DNA from: Nocardia vulneris
GTDB lineage: Bacteria; Actinomycetota; Actinomycetes; Mycobacteriales; Mycobacteriaceae
Assembly: GCF_001613425.1 (NCBI RefSeq)
Contig: NZ_BDCI01000002.1
Location: forward strand, 310,001-374,000
Length of the DNA stretch: 64,000 bases
Reading direction: 5' to 3'
Shown here piece by piece: positions 43,429-52,517 of the stretch; position 1 is the first letter of the stretch, and each line of letters opens with the position of its first letter. The notes under the pieces are model-generated. The model was given only the letters and a program-made list of their open reading frames with translations. It ran no database searches and had not been told where the DNA came from. Position numbers and translations under genes: made by a program.

Positions 43429-45353
43429 GCTTCGTCCTTCGCGAATTCGGCGACCGCTGCTGCGGGACGGTGCGGGGAAAGCAGGATACGGCCGAAGAAT
43501 TCGGCCAGCTCCGTGGTAGCCGTGAGCGGAAGTACCGCCGCCACATACTGATCGGGGCGCACGACGATGACGGCGCCGCCGCTGTCGATGCCGCGTTCGG
43601 CGAAAATGTCCGCCTCCGGATCGGTCGCGTACACCTTCTCGTAGTCGACCACCCCGAACGGACCGACCGTCGGCAGGAAGGTCTCCGGCACCGCCGCGAG
43701 GTCGACGTCGGTGTGCGGCTGCCGGTAGACCACCTTCACGTCGAAGACGCTGTCGACGTCGGCGTCCTTCGGCGTGTAGGCGACCACCGGAGAGTCCGGC
43801 GACGTGGCGAGCCACTGCGCCCATCCGGCCAGCGCGGACCCCGCCGTGCCCGGATCGGCGGCGAAAGCGTAGATGCGCCAGCGGCCGTCGGCGCGATGGT
43901 GATGCCCGAGGTGGACCGAGTTCGCGTCCGCGACCCGGACCACCGGTGCCGATTTGAAGCGCTTTCCGATCGGAAAGCCGGTAGCGAGATGCTGCCGGGT
44001 CCGGTCCCCGACGATCATCGATGACGGGTACTCCGTCATGAATCCAGCGGGGAATTCCGCGGTCTTGACGTAGAAGTCCTCCAACTCGGAGGGTGAGTCG
44101 AACTCCTCCGGACGCTTGGCCATCATGCTCGACCATTCGCGGTCGAAGTCGATGAGCTTGCGCGCGATCACCTGCCGCTCAGCCGAATACGTCGCCAGCA
44201 GGGCCTCGGGACTCCGGCCCGCGAGCACGTGACCCAGTTTCCAGCCGAGGTTGAAGCCGTCCTGCAGCGAGACGTTCATGCCCTGCCCGGCCTTCGCGCT
44301 ATGGGTGTGACAGGCGTCGCCGGTGATGAACACCCGGGGCATCCGGCTGCCCAGTTCGTCGAGCGGCACATCGTCGAAGCGATCGGTCACCCGATGGCCG
44401 ACCTCGTAGACGCTGTGCCACGCGACATGTCGAACGTCGAGCGTGTAGGGATGCAGGATCGCGTTGGCCTGCTCGATGATCGCCTCGATGCCGGTGGCGC
44501 GCACCTTGCCGTGGTCGTCCGCGGGGATCTCGCCCAGGTCGACATACATGCGGAACAGATAGCCGCCCTCGCGCGGAATGTGCAGAATGCTACCGCCGGA
44601 ACCGGACTGGATGGCGCATTTGGTGCGGATATCCGGAAAGTCCGTCACGGCCAGTACATCCATCACGCCCCAGGCATGAAAAGCCTTATCGCCCTGCGGG
44701 ACACAGCCGATGCGGGCACGCACCCGGCTGTGTGCCCCGTCCGCGCCGACCACATACTTCGCGCGTACCGTCCGCAACTGCCCTTCGCGGTCGCCCGCCG
44801 AGTGCGCCAGCGTGACTACCACCGGATAGGCGCCGCCGGTGAGTTCCAGGTCGCGGAACTCGTAGCCGTAGTCGGGCCGCATCCGGGTGGGGGCGTTGTG
44901 CATCGCCTCGGCGAAGTAGTCGAGCACCCGGGCCTGGTTCACCAGCAGATGCGGGAATTCGCTGATCCCGGTCGGATCGTCCTGGGTCCGCGCGGCGCGG
45001 ACGATCCGGGTCCGATCGGCGGGATCCGGTTTCCAGAACGTCATTTCGGTGATGCGGAACGCCTCGGCGACGAGGCGTTCGGCGAAGCCGAACGCCTGGA
45101 ACGTCTCCACGCTGCGCGCCTGGATGCCGTCGGCCTGTCCGATGGCCAGCCGCCCCGGGCGCCGTTCGATGATCCGGGTGACGACGGTGGGAAACTGCGC
45201 CAGTTGCGCGGCGGTGATCATGCCGGCGGGGCCGGTACCCACGATCAGCACGTCCACCTCGTCGGGCAGGTCGTCGGGGCGGTCCAGGCCGACGCCCGCG
45301 GCCGGTTGGATGCGCGGATCGGTGGACACGTATCCGTGATGGTGGAACTGCAT
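43425..45353 (-). CDS. MobA-like FAD aromatic hydroxylase (3-hydroxybenzoate 4-monooxygenase family)
   Basis: The 642-residue protein is a class A flavin monooxygenase of the phenol hydroxylase branch. The N-terminus MQFHHHGYVSTDPRIQPAAG and LIVGTGPAGMITAAQLAQFP match MobA-type enzymes. The DG motif is AKYVVGADGAHSRVRARIGC and the GD motif RVFITGDACHTHSAKAGQGM. The C-terminal thioredoxin-like domain (from about residue 470) is present. Such enzymes add a hydroxyl next to a phenolic OH using NADPH and oxygen. Beside a homoprotocatechuate pathway it could make 3,4-dihydroxyphenylacetate from hydroxyphenylacetate in place of HpaBC. Confidence 0.9.
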   Translation of the reverse strand: MQFHHHGYVSTDPRIQPAAGVGLDRPDDLPDEVDVLIVGTGPAGMITAAQLAQFPTVVTRIIERRPGRLAIGQADGIQARSVETFQAFGFAERLVAEAFRITEMTFWKPDPADRTRIVRAARTQDDPTGISEFPHLLVNQARVLDYFAEAMHNAPTRMRPDYGYEFRDLELTGGAYPVVVTLAHSAGDREGQLRTVRAKYVVGADGAHSRVRARIGCVPQGDKAFHAWGVMDVLAVTDFPDIRTKCAIQSGSGGSILHIPREGGYLFRMYVDLGEIPADDHGKVRATGIEAIIEQANAILHPYTLDVRHVAWHSVYEVGHRVTDRFDDVPLDELGSRMPRVFITGDACHTHSAKAGQGMNVSLQDGFNLGWKLGHVLAGRSPEALLATYSAERQVIARKLIDFDREWSSMMAKRPEEFDSPSELEDFYVKTAEFPAGFMTEYPSSMIVGDRTRQHLATGFPIGKRFKSAPVVRVADANSVHLGHHHRADGRWRIYAFAADPGTAGSALAGWAQWLATSPDSPVVAYTPKDADVDSVFDVKVVYRQPHTDVDLAAVPETFLPTVGPFGVVDYEKVYATDPEADIFAERGIDSGGAVIVVRPDQYVAAVLPLTATTELAEFFGRILLSPHRPAAAVAEFAKDEA

Positions 45354-45356
45354 TGT

Positions 45357-46736
45357 TCAGACCCTCGTCATTCCTCTGATGGGGCTGATCGCCTGTGCTG
45401 CTTCATGATCCGGCCCCAAGGGGATCGCGCTGCGCTCCCGCAGGGCCGCGGTGGCCACCAGGCTCAGCAGCACGAACCCGCCGAGATAGAGCACGACCGA
45501 GGTGGTCGTGCCGGTGGCCCGGACGAGCGCCGTGGCGATCGTCGGCGCGAACGCCCCGCCCAGGATCGCCCCGAGCGCGTACGACACCGCGACACCGGAG
45601 AATCGGACCGACGCCGGGAACAGTTCGGCGTAGAGCGCGGCCTGCGGGCCGTAGGTGAAGCCGAGGCCCACCGTCAGCAGCGCGAGTCCGCCGCAGAGCA
45701 GCCAGGGATTGCCGGTGTTCACCAGTGGGAAGAGCGGGATCAAGGCGGCGAGCACGAGCACCCAGCCGATGAGATAGGTTGTACGCCTGCCGATCCGGTC
45801 GCTGAGCGCGGCGCCGAGCCAGGTGCACAGCAACCAGGTGACCGCCGAGCCGGCGACCGCCCACAGCACCGGCCCGCGGTCGAGACCGACCGGCCCGTGG
45901 ACATCGGTGGCGTAGTTCTGGATATAACCGCCGGTCGTCAGGTACCCCACGGCGTTGTTGCCCGCGAAGACGAGCGCCGCGACCAGGACGAGCAGCCCGT
46001 GCCTGCGGAACAGTTCGAGGACGGGCATGGTCGCCCGCTCACTGCGCTCGGCGAGTTCCACGAAGACCGGGCTCTCCTCGACGCGCCTGCGGATGTAATG
46101 GCCGATCACGATGAGCACGATCGACAGCAGGAACGGGACGCGCCAGCCCCATTCGAGGAAGGCGTCCCCCGGCGCGACCACCGTCATCAGGGCCAGCACG
46201 CCGGAGGCCAGCAGCAGCCCGAGCGGCACGCCCACCTGCGGCGCGGCCCCGAACACCCCGCGCTTACCGGGCGGTGCGTGTTCGACGGCCAGGAGCACCG
46301 CCCCGCCCCATTCCCCGCCCGCGGAGACGCCCTGCAGGATGCGCAGCAGGATCAGCGCGACGGGAGCGGCGACACCGATCGTGGCGTAGGTCGGGAGCAG
46401 GCCGATCAGCGTGGTCGCGGCGCCCATGGCCACCAGCGTCACCATCAGGATGACGCGGCGGCCGTACTTGTCCCCGAAATGACCGGCCAGAAACGCGCCG
46501 AGCGGGCGGAACAGGAAACTGATCCCCACCGTGAGAAAGGAGAGCAGGGTCGCGATCGAGTCTCCCGCGGGCTGGAAGAAGAGCTTGCCGAAGACCAGTC
46601 CGGCGGCCCCGGCGTAGACGAAGTAGTCGTACCACTCGATCGTCGTGCCGACCACGGTCGCGAAAACCACTCGGCGGCGGTCGGTTTCGCTGACGAACGG
46701 GAGGTTCGGCATCCCAGACCGGGGTGGCGCGCTCAT
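45357..46736 (-). CDS. MFS transporter, MHS family, first gene of the minus-strand operon
   Basis: The start MSAPPRSGMPNLPFVSETD at 46736 follows AAGGAG; longer upstream frame enters the promoter. The 459-residue protein has twelve helices with the MHS patterns VGTTIEWYDYFVYAGAAGLV and GHFGDKYGRRVILMV. MHS members carry aromatic acids, shikimate or dicarboxylates with protons. It leads an eight-gene co-directional run with gaps or overlaps of a few bases and is divergent from the ring-cleavage operon, so an aromatic acid such as hydroxyphenylacetate is a likely substrate. Confidence 0.9.
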   Translation of the reverse strand: MSAPPRSGMPNLPFVSETDRRRVVFATVVGTTIEWYDYFVYAGAAGLVFGKLFFQPAGDSIATLLSFLTVGISFLFRPLGAFLAGHFGDKYGRRVILMVTLVAMGAATTLIGLLPTYATIGVAAPVALILLRILQGVSAGGEWGGAVLLAVEHAPPGKRGVFGAAPQVGVPLGLLLASGVLALMTVVAPGDAFLEWGWRVPFLLSIVLIVIGHYIRRRVEESPVFVELAERSERATMPVLELFRRHGLLVLVAALVFAGNNAVGYLTTGGYIQNYATDVHGPVGLDRGPVLWAVAGSAVTWLLCTWLGAALSDRIGRRTTYLIGWVLVLAALIPLFPLVNTGNPWLLCGGLALLTVGLGFTYGPQAALYAELFPASVRFSGVAVSYALGAILGGAFAPTIATALVRATGTTTSVVLYLGGFVLLSLVATAALRERSAIPLGPDHEAAQAISPIRGMTRV

Positions 46737-46857
46737 CTGGGACTCCTTCGATGCCGGACATGCTCTACGGCGATGAAATGCGATCTGCGTCACTTGCGAC
46801 GCGATTCACCAATGATATACGATTTGAAATACGATGCAAGAGTGGCCGAGGAGGTTT
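46737..46857. promoter_or_regulatory. Shared divergent promoter of the two catabolic operons, with ATACGAT repeats
   Basis: These 121 bases separate the starts of the MHS transporter (-) and FAH-RraA (+) genes. ATACGAT occurs at 46817-46823 and 46829-46835, a 12-base period, in an AT-rich patch close to the rightward gene. The string ATATACGATTT recurs upstream of the AraC gene near 29.6 kb. GAGGAGG (46848-46854) is the Shine-Dalgarno of FAH-RraA. The GntR encoded third in the region, or an AraC protein, is the likely binder. Confidence 0.55.
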
Positions 46858-48345
46858 ATGAAGATCGGCAACGACGCTGGCGCGCAACGGTTTTCCGCGC
46901 TGCCCAGCCGGCCCGGCAAGATCGTCGCGGTCCATCTCAGCTACGCCTCCCGCGCGGATCAGCGTGGTCGCCGACCGGCACACCCGTCCTATTTCCTGAA
47001 GCCGAGCAGTTCGGTCGCGGCCAGCGGCGGTGTCGTCGAGCGGCCCGCGGGCACCGAACTGCTGGCGTTCGAAGGCGAGATCGCCCTGATCATCGGCGCC
47101 CCGGCCCGCCGGGTGCCGATCGAATCCGCTTGGCGGCATGTCGCTTTCGTCACCGCGGGCAACGATTTCGGCCTGTACGACCTCAGAACGAACGACAAGG
47201 GTTCGAACGTGCGCGCCAAGGGTGGCGACGGATTCACGCCGCTGGGCCCGGAACTCATCGATGCGCGGACCGTCGACCCCGCCGCCCTGCGCGTGCGCAC
47301 CTGGGTCAACGGCGAACTCGCCCAGGAAGATCACACGGCAGGCCTGATCTTCGCACTCCCCCAGCTGGTTTCGGACCTCTCGCAGCACTTCACGCTCGAA
47401 CCCGGCGACGTGATCCTCACCGGCACCCCGGCCGGATCGTCGGTCGTCGTACCCGGCGACGTGGTCGAAGTGGAAGTCGACGCGCCCGGCGCGACGGCCA
47501 CACTCAGCTCGGGGCGACTGGTCACCACGGTCGAGCGGGGCAGCCACGAGTTCGACCCCGCGCTCGGCTCGCTCCCGTCGATCGATGACACCCAGCGTAT
47601 CGAGGCCTGGGGATCGCGTAGCGCCGCAGGGCTGCCCGCGCCCCGTGCCGCGCTCCCCGACGAGTTGCGCGACAAACTGTCCCGGGTGCCGGTCGCGGCG
47701 TTGTCGCAGCAGCTGCGCAAGCGTGGTTTGAACAACGTGTCCATCGACGGCGTACGGCCGGTACGCCCCGGCGTCCGGGTCGTCGGCATCGCGCGCACAC
47801 TGCGGTTCGTGCCGAATCGAGAAGACCTCTTCGAGGCCCACGGCGGTGGCTACAACGCGCAGAAGCGGGTGTTCGACACCGTGGCGCCGGGCGAGGTGAT
47901 CGTCATCGAGGCGCGCGGCGAGACCGGATCGGGCACGCTGGGCGATATCCTCGCACTCCGGGCCGAGGTGCGCGGGGCGGCGGGTGTGGTGACCGACGGC
48001 GGTATCCGCGACCACGACGCAGTCGCCGAGATCGGCGTCCCCGTCTTCACCGCCGGCCCGCATCCCGCGGTCCTCGGCCGCAGGCACGTGCCGTGGGACG
48101 CCGATCTCACCATCTGCTGCGGCGGGGCCACAGTGCAGCCCGGCGACATCATCGTCGGCGACGGTGACGGGGTGCTCGTCCTACCCCCGAGCCTGGCCGC
48201 GGCGGTCGTCGACGATGCTCTGGAACAGGAGATCCAAGACGGCTGGATCGCCGAGCAGGTCCGCGCCGGCCATCCGGTGCACGGGCTGTTTCCCCCCGAT
48301 GCGGAATGGAAGGCGAGGTACCGAGAGTGGCGCAAGAGCCAGTGA
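46858..48345 (+). CDS. FAH-RraA fusion protein, probable homoprotocatechuate-pathway isomerase/decarboxylase
   Basis: ATG at 46858 is chosen because GAGGAGG lies three bases upstream. The 495-residue protein has an N-terminal fumarylacetoacetate-hydrolase-like domain (residues 20-235: LLAFEGEIALIIG metal-binding acids, NDFGLYDLR, DVILTGTPAGSS). The C-terminal RraA-like domain (residues 265-490) has LSRVPVAALSQQLRKRGLNN, GVVTDGGIRDHDAVAEIGVP with the Gly...Arg-Asp motif of HMG aldolases/oxaloacetate decarboxylases, and GDIIVGDGDGVLVLP. E. coli HpaG has two FAH-type halves instead. Here the RraA half may supply decarboxylation or another C-C step. Confidence 0.85.
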   Translation: MKIGNDAGAQRFSALPSRPGKIVAVHLSYASRADQRGRRPAHPSYFLKPSSSVAASGGVVERPAGTELLAFEGEIALIIGAPARRVPIESAWRHVAFVTAGNDFGLYDLRTNDKGSNVRAKGGDGFTPLGPELIDARTVDPAALRVRTWVNGELAQEDHTAGLIFALPQLVSDLSQHFTLEPGDVILTGTPAGSSVVVPGDVVEVEVDAPGATATLSSGRLVTTVERGSHEFDPALGSLPSIDDTQRIEAWGSRSAAGLPAPRAALPDELRDKLSRVPVAALSQQLRKRGLNNVSIDGVRPVRPGVRVVGIARTLRFVPNREDLFEAHGGGYNAQKRVFDTVAPGEVIVIEARGETGSGTLGDILALRAEVRGAAGVVTDGGIRDHDAVAEIGVPVFTAGPHPAVLGRRHVPWDADLTICCGGATVQPGDIIVGDGDGVLVLPPSLAAAVVDDALEQEIQDGWIAEQVRAGHPVHGLFPPDAEWKARYREWRKSQ

Positions 48346-49025
48346 ATCCCAGTGCTACGCAGAGCAAGTCACAGGTCGCGTACCACTGGCTCAAGGAGCG
48401 GATCGCGCGGCAGGAGTACACGCCGGGTTACCGCTTGGTGCTCAGCACCATCGCCAAGGAACTCGACATGAGCGTGGTCCCGGTGCGCGAAGCCATCCGC
48501 CAGCTCGAGGCCGAAGGCCTGGTCACCTTCGAACGCAATGTCGGCGCGCAGGTTTCGATGGTGGACGATTCGCAGTATCGGCACAGCATGCAGGCGCTGA
48601 GCGTGCTCGAAGGTGCCGCGACGGCGCTCGCCGCGGGCCGCCTCACCGAGGACGACCTGCGCCGCGCGCGAGCGGTCAACGAGCGAATGGTCGATTCCCT
48701 GGGCGATTTCGACCCGAGCGCCTTCACCGCGCTCAACCACGAGTTCCATTCGATCCTGTTCACCAAGTGCGTGAATCCCCGCCTCGTCGCGCTCGTCGAG
48801 GCGGAATGGGCGCGCCTGGGGCATCTGCGGTCCTCGACGTTCTCCTTCGTCCCCGGACGGGCGCACGAATCGGTGCGCGAACACGAGAACATCGTGCGCC
48901 TCATCGAGATCGGCGCACCGCTCGGCGAGATCGAGAAGGTCGCGCGCCGCCACCGCGCCGCCACGCTCGACGCCTACCTGATCCACGAACACCCCGACGA
49001 GACTTTCGGCCTACCGGCCACCTGA
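48327..49025 (+). CDS. GntR-family (FCD) transcriptional regulator
   Basis: GTG at 48327, with GCGAGG eight bases upstream, overlaps the FAH-RraA gene by 19 bases; ATG at 48306 is the alternative. The 232-residue protein has the winged helix LVLSTIAKELDMSVVPVREA, then IRQLEAEGLV (residues 38-67). An all-helical FCD ligand domain follows with metal-ligand candidates in FTALNHEFHSILF, HESVREHENIVRLI and RRHRAATLDAYL. FCD regulators often sense a metabolite of the pathway they sit in. Encoded second in the ring-cleavage operon, it probably controls the shared divergent promoter. Confidence 0.88.
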   Translation: MAQEPVNPSATQSKSQVAYHWLKERIARQEYTPGYRLVLSTIAKELDMSVVPVREAIRQLEAEGLVTFERNVGAQVSMVDDSQYRHSMQALSVLEGAATALAAGRLTEDDLRRARAVNERMVDSLGDFDPSAFTALNHEFHSILFTKCVNPRLVALVEAEWARLGHLRSSTFSFVPGRAHESVREHENIVRLIEIGAPLGEIEKVARRHRAATLDAYLIHEHPDETFGLPAT

Positions 49026-49045
49026 ACCCGGAACTGGAGTCGTTC

Positions 49046-50572
49046 ATGACGAACGCGGTGCGCACAGCCGCCACCCCGCATCTGCCCGCGGACCTGCCGA
49101 CGCGGATCCGGCATTACATCGACGGCGCCTTCGTCGACTCGGTCGACGGCGCCACCTTCGGCGTCCTGGACCCGGTCACCAACGAGGTCTACGTCCGGGC
49201 GGCCGCGGGCAAGCGAGCCGATATCGACCGCGCGGTGACCGCCGCGGCCAACGCTTTTCGTGACGGACCCTGGCCGCGCATGCGCCCCCGCGAGCGGTCC
49301 CGCATCCTGTACCGGATCGCGGACATCGTCGAATCCCGGGACGCGCGGCTGGCCGAACTCGAATCGTTCGACTCGGGGTTGCCCATCACCCAGGCGCTCG
49401 GCCAAGCCCGCCGCGCGGCCGAGAACTTCCGCTTCTTCGCCGATCTCGTCGTCGCCCAGGTGGACGACACCTACAAGGTGCCCGGGCAGCAGCTCAACTA
49501 CGTCAACCGCAAGCCGATCGGCGTCGCCGGGTTGATCACCCCGTGGAACACCCCGTTCATGCTGGAGTCGTGGAAGCTGGGCCCCGCGCTGGCCACCGGA
49601 AACACCGTGGTGCTCAAGCCCGCCGAGTTCACGCCCCTGTCCGCGTCGCTGTGGGCCGGGATCTTCGAGGAGGCCGGACTGCCGCGCGGCGTGTTCAACC
49701 TCGTCAACGGGCTCGGCGAGGAAGCGGGCGACGCGCTCGTGAAACACCCTGGTGTGCCACTGATCTCGTTCACCGGCGAGAGTCGCACCGGCCAGATCAT
49801 CTTCGGCAACGCCGCCGCGTCGCTCAAGGGGCTGTCGATGGAGCTGGGCGGCAAGAGTCCCGCGGTCGTGTTCGCCGACGCCGACCTCGACGCCGCCGTG
49901 GACGCGACCATCTTCGGCGTCTTCTCGCTCAACGGCGAGCGGTGCACCGCGGGCAGTCGCATCCTCGTCGAGCGGTCGATCTACGACGAGTTCGTCGAAC
50001 GCTATGCGGCGCAGGCGAAACGGGTGGCCGTCGGCTATCCGCACGATCCGGCCACCGAGGTCGGCGCGCTGGTCCATCCGGAGCATTACGCCAAGGTGAT
50101 GAGTTATATCGACATCGGCAGGTCCGAGGGGCGCCTGGTCGCCGGCGGTGGCCGGCCGGACGGGTTCGACTCCGGAAACTTCGTCGCGCCGACCGTGTTC
50201 GCCGATGTCGCGCCGGACGCGCGGATCTTTCAAGAAGAGATCTTCGGTCCGGTCGTCGCCATCACGCCGTTCGACACCGACGCCGAGGCCCTCGCGCTCG
50301 CCAACGGGGTCCGGTACGGCCTCGCGGCCTACGTCTGGACCACGAATCTGCAACGCGCGCACACCTTCGCCCAGGCGGTCGAGGCCGGCATGGTGTGGCT
50401 CAACTCCAACAACGTCCGCGACCTGCGCACCCCGTTCGGCGGTGTGAAGGCCTCCGGACTCGGCCACGAGGGCGGCTACCGCTCCATCGATTTCTACACC
50501 GACCAGCAGGCCGTGCACATCACCCTCGGCCCCACCTCCAATCCGACCTTCGGCAAGCAGGAATCAGCGTGA
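49046..50572 (+). CDS. hpaE: 5-carboxymethyl-2-hydroxymuconate semialdehyde dehydrogenase HpaE
   Basis: The 508-residue aldehyde dehydrogenase has the catalytic Cys in SLNGERCTAGSRILVE and the general-base Glu in LSMELGGKSPAVVF. LITPWNTPFMLESWKLGPAL is the NAD-site strand. It resembles the HpaE/betaine-aldehyde group, and the position next to hpaD points to oxidation of the ring-cleavage semialdehyde to 5-carboxymethyl-2-hydroxymuconate. It starts 20 bases after the GntR gene, and its stop overlaps the hpaD start as GTGA. Confidence 0.9.
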   Translation: MTNAVRTAATPHLPADLPTRIRHYIDGAFVDSVDGATFGVLDPVTNEVYVRAAAGKRADIDRAVTAAANAFRDGPWPRMRPRERSRILYRIADIVESRDARLAELESFDSGLPITQALGQARRAAENFRFFADLVVAQVDDTYKVPGQQLNYVNRKPIGVAGLITPWNTPFMLESWKLGPALATGNTVVLKPAEFTPLSASLWAGIFEEAGLPRGVFNLVNGLGEEAGDALVKHPGVPLISFTGESRTGQIIFGNAAASLKGLSMELGGKSPAVVFADADLDAAVDATIFGVFSLNGERCTAGSRILVERSIYDEFVERYAAQAKRVAVGYPHDPATEVGALVHPEHYAKVMSYIDIGRSEGRLVAGGGRPDGFDSGNFVAPTVFADVAPDARIFQEEIFGPVVAITPFDTDAEALALANGVRYGLAAYVWTTNLQRAHTFAQAVEAGMVWLNSNNVRDLRTPFGGVKASGLGHEGGYRSIDFYTDQQAVHITLGPTSNPTFGKQESA

Positions 50573-51720
50573 CCATCAGCCCCGACTCCCCCGAACCCGT
50601 GGTGACCGCCGAAGATCCGATCCGCACGACCCATCCGATCCGCACGCCGGACGCGGCGCCGCCGGACGTACTGCGTTGCGCCTACATGGAACTCGTCGTG
50701 ACGGACCTGGCGCGCTCGCGTCACTTCTATGTCGACGTCCTCGGCCTGGTGGTCACCGAGGAAGACGAGAACACCGTCTACCTGCGCTCGTTCGAGGAGT
50801 TCATCCACCACAATCTCGTGCTGCGCCGGGGGCCGATCGCCGCCGTCGCGGCCTTCTCCTACCGTGTCCGCGGTCCCGAGGAACTCGACCGGGCCGTGGC
50901 CTTCTACACCGAGCTGGGCTGTCGCGTCGAGCGGCGAGCGACCGGCTTCACCAAGGGCATCGGGGATTCGGTACGGGTCGAGGATCCGCTCGGCTTCCCG
51001 TACGAGTTCTTCTACGCCGCCGAACATGTCGAGCGGCTGGCCTGGCACTACGAACTGCACACCCCGGGCGCGCTGGTCCGGCTCGACCACTTCAACCAGG
51101 TCACGCCCGACGTGCCCCGGGCCGTGAAGTACATGGAGGACTTGGGTTTCCGGGTCACCGAGGACATCCAGGACGCGGCGGGCACGGTGTACGCGGCGTG
51201 GCTGCGCCGCAAGTCCACGGTGCACGACACCGCGATGACCGGCGGCAACGGGCCGCGGATGCACCATGTTGCGTTCGCCACGCACGAGAAGCACAACATC
51301 ATCGCCATCTGCGACAGACTCGGCGCGCTGCGACTGTCCGACCAGATCGAGCGCGGACCCGGCCGTCACGGCGTCTCGAACGCCTTCTACCTGTACCTGC
51401 GGGACCCCGACGGGCACCGCGTCGAAATCTATACGCAGGACTACTACACCGGCGACCCGGACAATCCGGTGGTCACCTGGGACGTGCACGACAATCAGCG
51501 CCGCGACTGGTGGGGTACGGCGGTGGTGCCGAGCTGGTACACCGAGGCCTCTCCGGTCCTGGACCTGGACGGCAATCCGCAGCCGATCGCCGCGCGGACC
51601 GACGATTCGGAGATGGCCGTCACGATCGGCGCCGACGGCTTCTCCTACACCCGAAAGCCGGACAGCCGCACCGATACCGGCCGGGCGCCCGGCGAGTACA
51701 AGCTCGGCGCGCAACTCTGA
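50569..51720 (+). CDS. hpaD: Homoprotocatechuate 2,3-dioxygenase HpaD (type I extradiol, VOC fold)
   Basis: The gene starts with GTG, coupled to hpaE. The 383-residue protein has two tandem vicinal-oxygen-chelate domains. Metal ligands are visible as His in VRLDHFNQVTPDVPRA, His in NGPRMHHVAFATHEKHN and Glu in DGHRVEIYTQDYYTGD. The C-terminal lid region VPSWYTEASPVLDLDGNPQP closely follows the Brevibacterium/Arthrobacter homoprotocatechuate dioxygenases I know. It cleaves 3,4-dihydroxyphenylacetate next to its hydroxyls to a semialdehyde. This is the most diagnostic gene for the pathway. Confidence 0.95.
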   Translation: MTISPDSPEPVVTAEDPIRTTHPIRTPDAAPPDVLRCAYMELVVTDLARSRHFYVDVLGLVVTEEDENTVYLRSFEEFIHHNLVLRRGPIAAVAAFSYRVRGPEELDRAVAFYTELGCRVERRATGFTKGIGDSVRVEDPLGFPYEFFYAAEHVERLAWHYELHTPGALVRLDHFNQVTPDVPRAVKYMEDLGFRVTEDIQDAAGTVYAAWLRRKSTVHDTAMTGGNGPRMHHVAFATHEKHNIIAICDRLGALRLSDQIERGPGRHGVSNAFYLYLRDPDGHRVEIYTQDYYTGDPDNPVVTWDVHDNQRRDWWGTAVVPSWYTEASPVLDLDGNPQPIAARTDDSEMAVTIGADGFSYTRKPDSRTDTGRAPGEYKLGAQL

Positions 51721-51731
51721 CAGGAGCACCG

Positions 51732-52517
51732 ATGCTGCCCAGCGAGGTAATCACCGCGATCGCCGACGAATTGGCCGCCGCAGAGCGGGACCGCCGCACC
51801 ATCCCCTTGCTGACCGCTCGCTACCCCGAGATGACGGTCGCGGATTCGTATGCGGTACAGAACGAATGGCGCCGGCGCGGTATCGCGAACGGCCGCAAAC
51901 CCGTCGGCCGCAAGATCGGGCTCACCAGCAAGGTGATGCAGGCGGCCACCGGCATCACCGAGCCGGACTACGGGGCCGTCTTCGATGACATGGTCTACGA
52001 CAACGGCGCCGTCATCGAACACGGCCGGTTCGCCAACGTGCGGATCGAGGTCGAACTCGCCTTCGTGCTCGGTGCGCCGATCGACGGCCCCGGCGCCACG
52101 ATCTTCGATGTCATGCGAGCCACCGAATATGTGGTTCCGGCGCTGGAGATCCTGAGCTCGCGGATCGACCTGACGGGCCGGACCATCGTCGACACGATCA
52201 GTGACAACGCGGCGATGGGTGGACTGGTCTACGGCGGAAACCCGGTGCGGCCCAACACGGTCGACCTGCGCTGGGTGGCCGCGCTGCTCTATCGCAACGA
52301 GACGATCGAGGAATCGGGTGTGGCCGCCGCGGTGCTCAACCATCCCGCGACGGGGGTCGCCTGGCTGGCGAACAAGCTCGCCGAACACGGCGACCGGCTC
52401 GACGCCGGCGAACTCGTGCTCGCCGGCTCGTTCACCCGGCCGCTGTGGGTCGAGCCGGGCGACACCATCCTCGCCGACTACGGACCGATGGGAAACGTCA
52501 CATGCCGCTTCGCCTGA
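51732..52517 (+). CDS. hpaH: 2-oxo-hept-4-ene-1,7-dioate hydratase HpaH
   Basis: The ATG at 51732 follows AGGAG. The 261-residue protein belongs to the HpaH/MhpD hydratase family, related to FAH enzymes. [36 protein letters not shown] (metal-binding acids) and [24 protein letters not shown] are the typical blocks. It hydrates 2-oxohept-4-ene-1,7-dioate to 4-hydroxy-2-oxoheptanedioate, the substrate of the next enzyme, whose gene it overlaps by 16 bases. Confidence 0.93.
   Translation: MLPSEVITAIADELAAAERDRRTIPLLTARYPEMTVADSYAVQNEWRRRGIANGRKPVGRKIGLTSKVMQAATGITEPDYGAVFDDMVYDNGAVIEHGRFANVRIEVELAFVLGAPIDGPGATIFDVMRATEYVVPALEILSSRIDLTGRTIVDTISDNAAMGGLVYGGNPVRPNTVDLRWVAALLYRNETIEESGVAAAVLNHPATGVAWLANKLAEHGDRLDAGELVLAGSFTRPLWVEPGDTILADYGPMGNVTCRFA

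Noticed and set aside
44229-47588. 1119-codon plus-strand open frame opposite the monooxygenase and MFS genes
   Set aside because: The translation is rich in Arg, Gly, His, Asp and Gln with no domain pattern, while the opposite strand gives clear flavoprotein and transporter families. It is a high-GC shadow.
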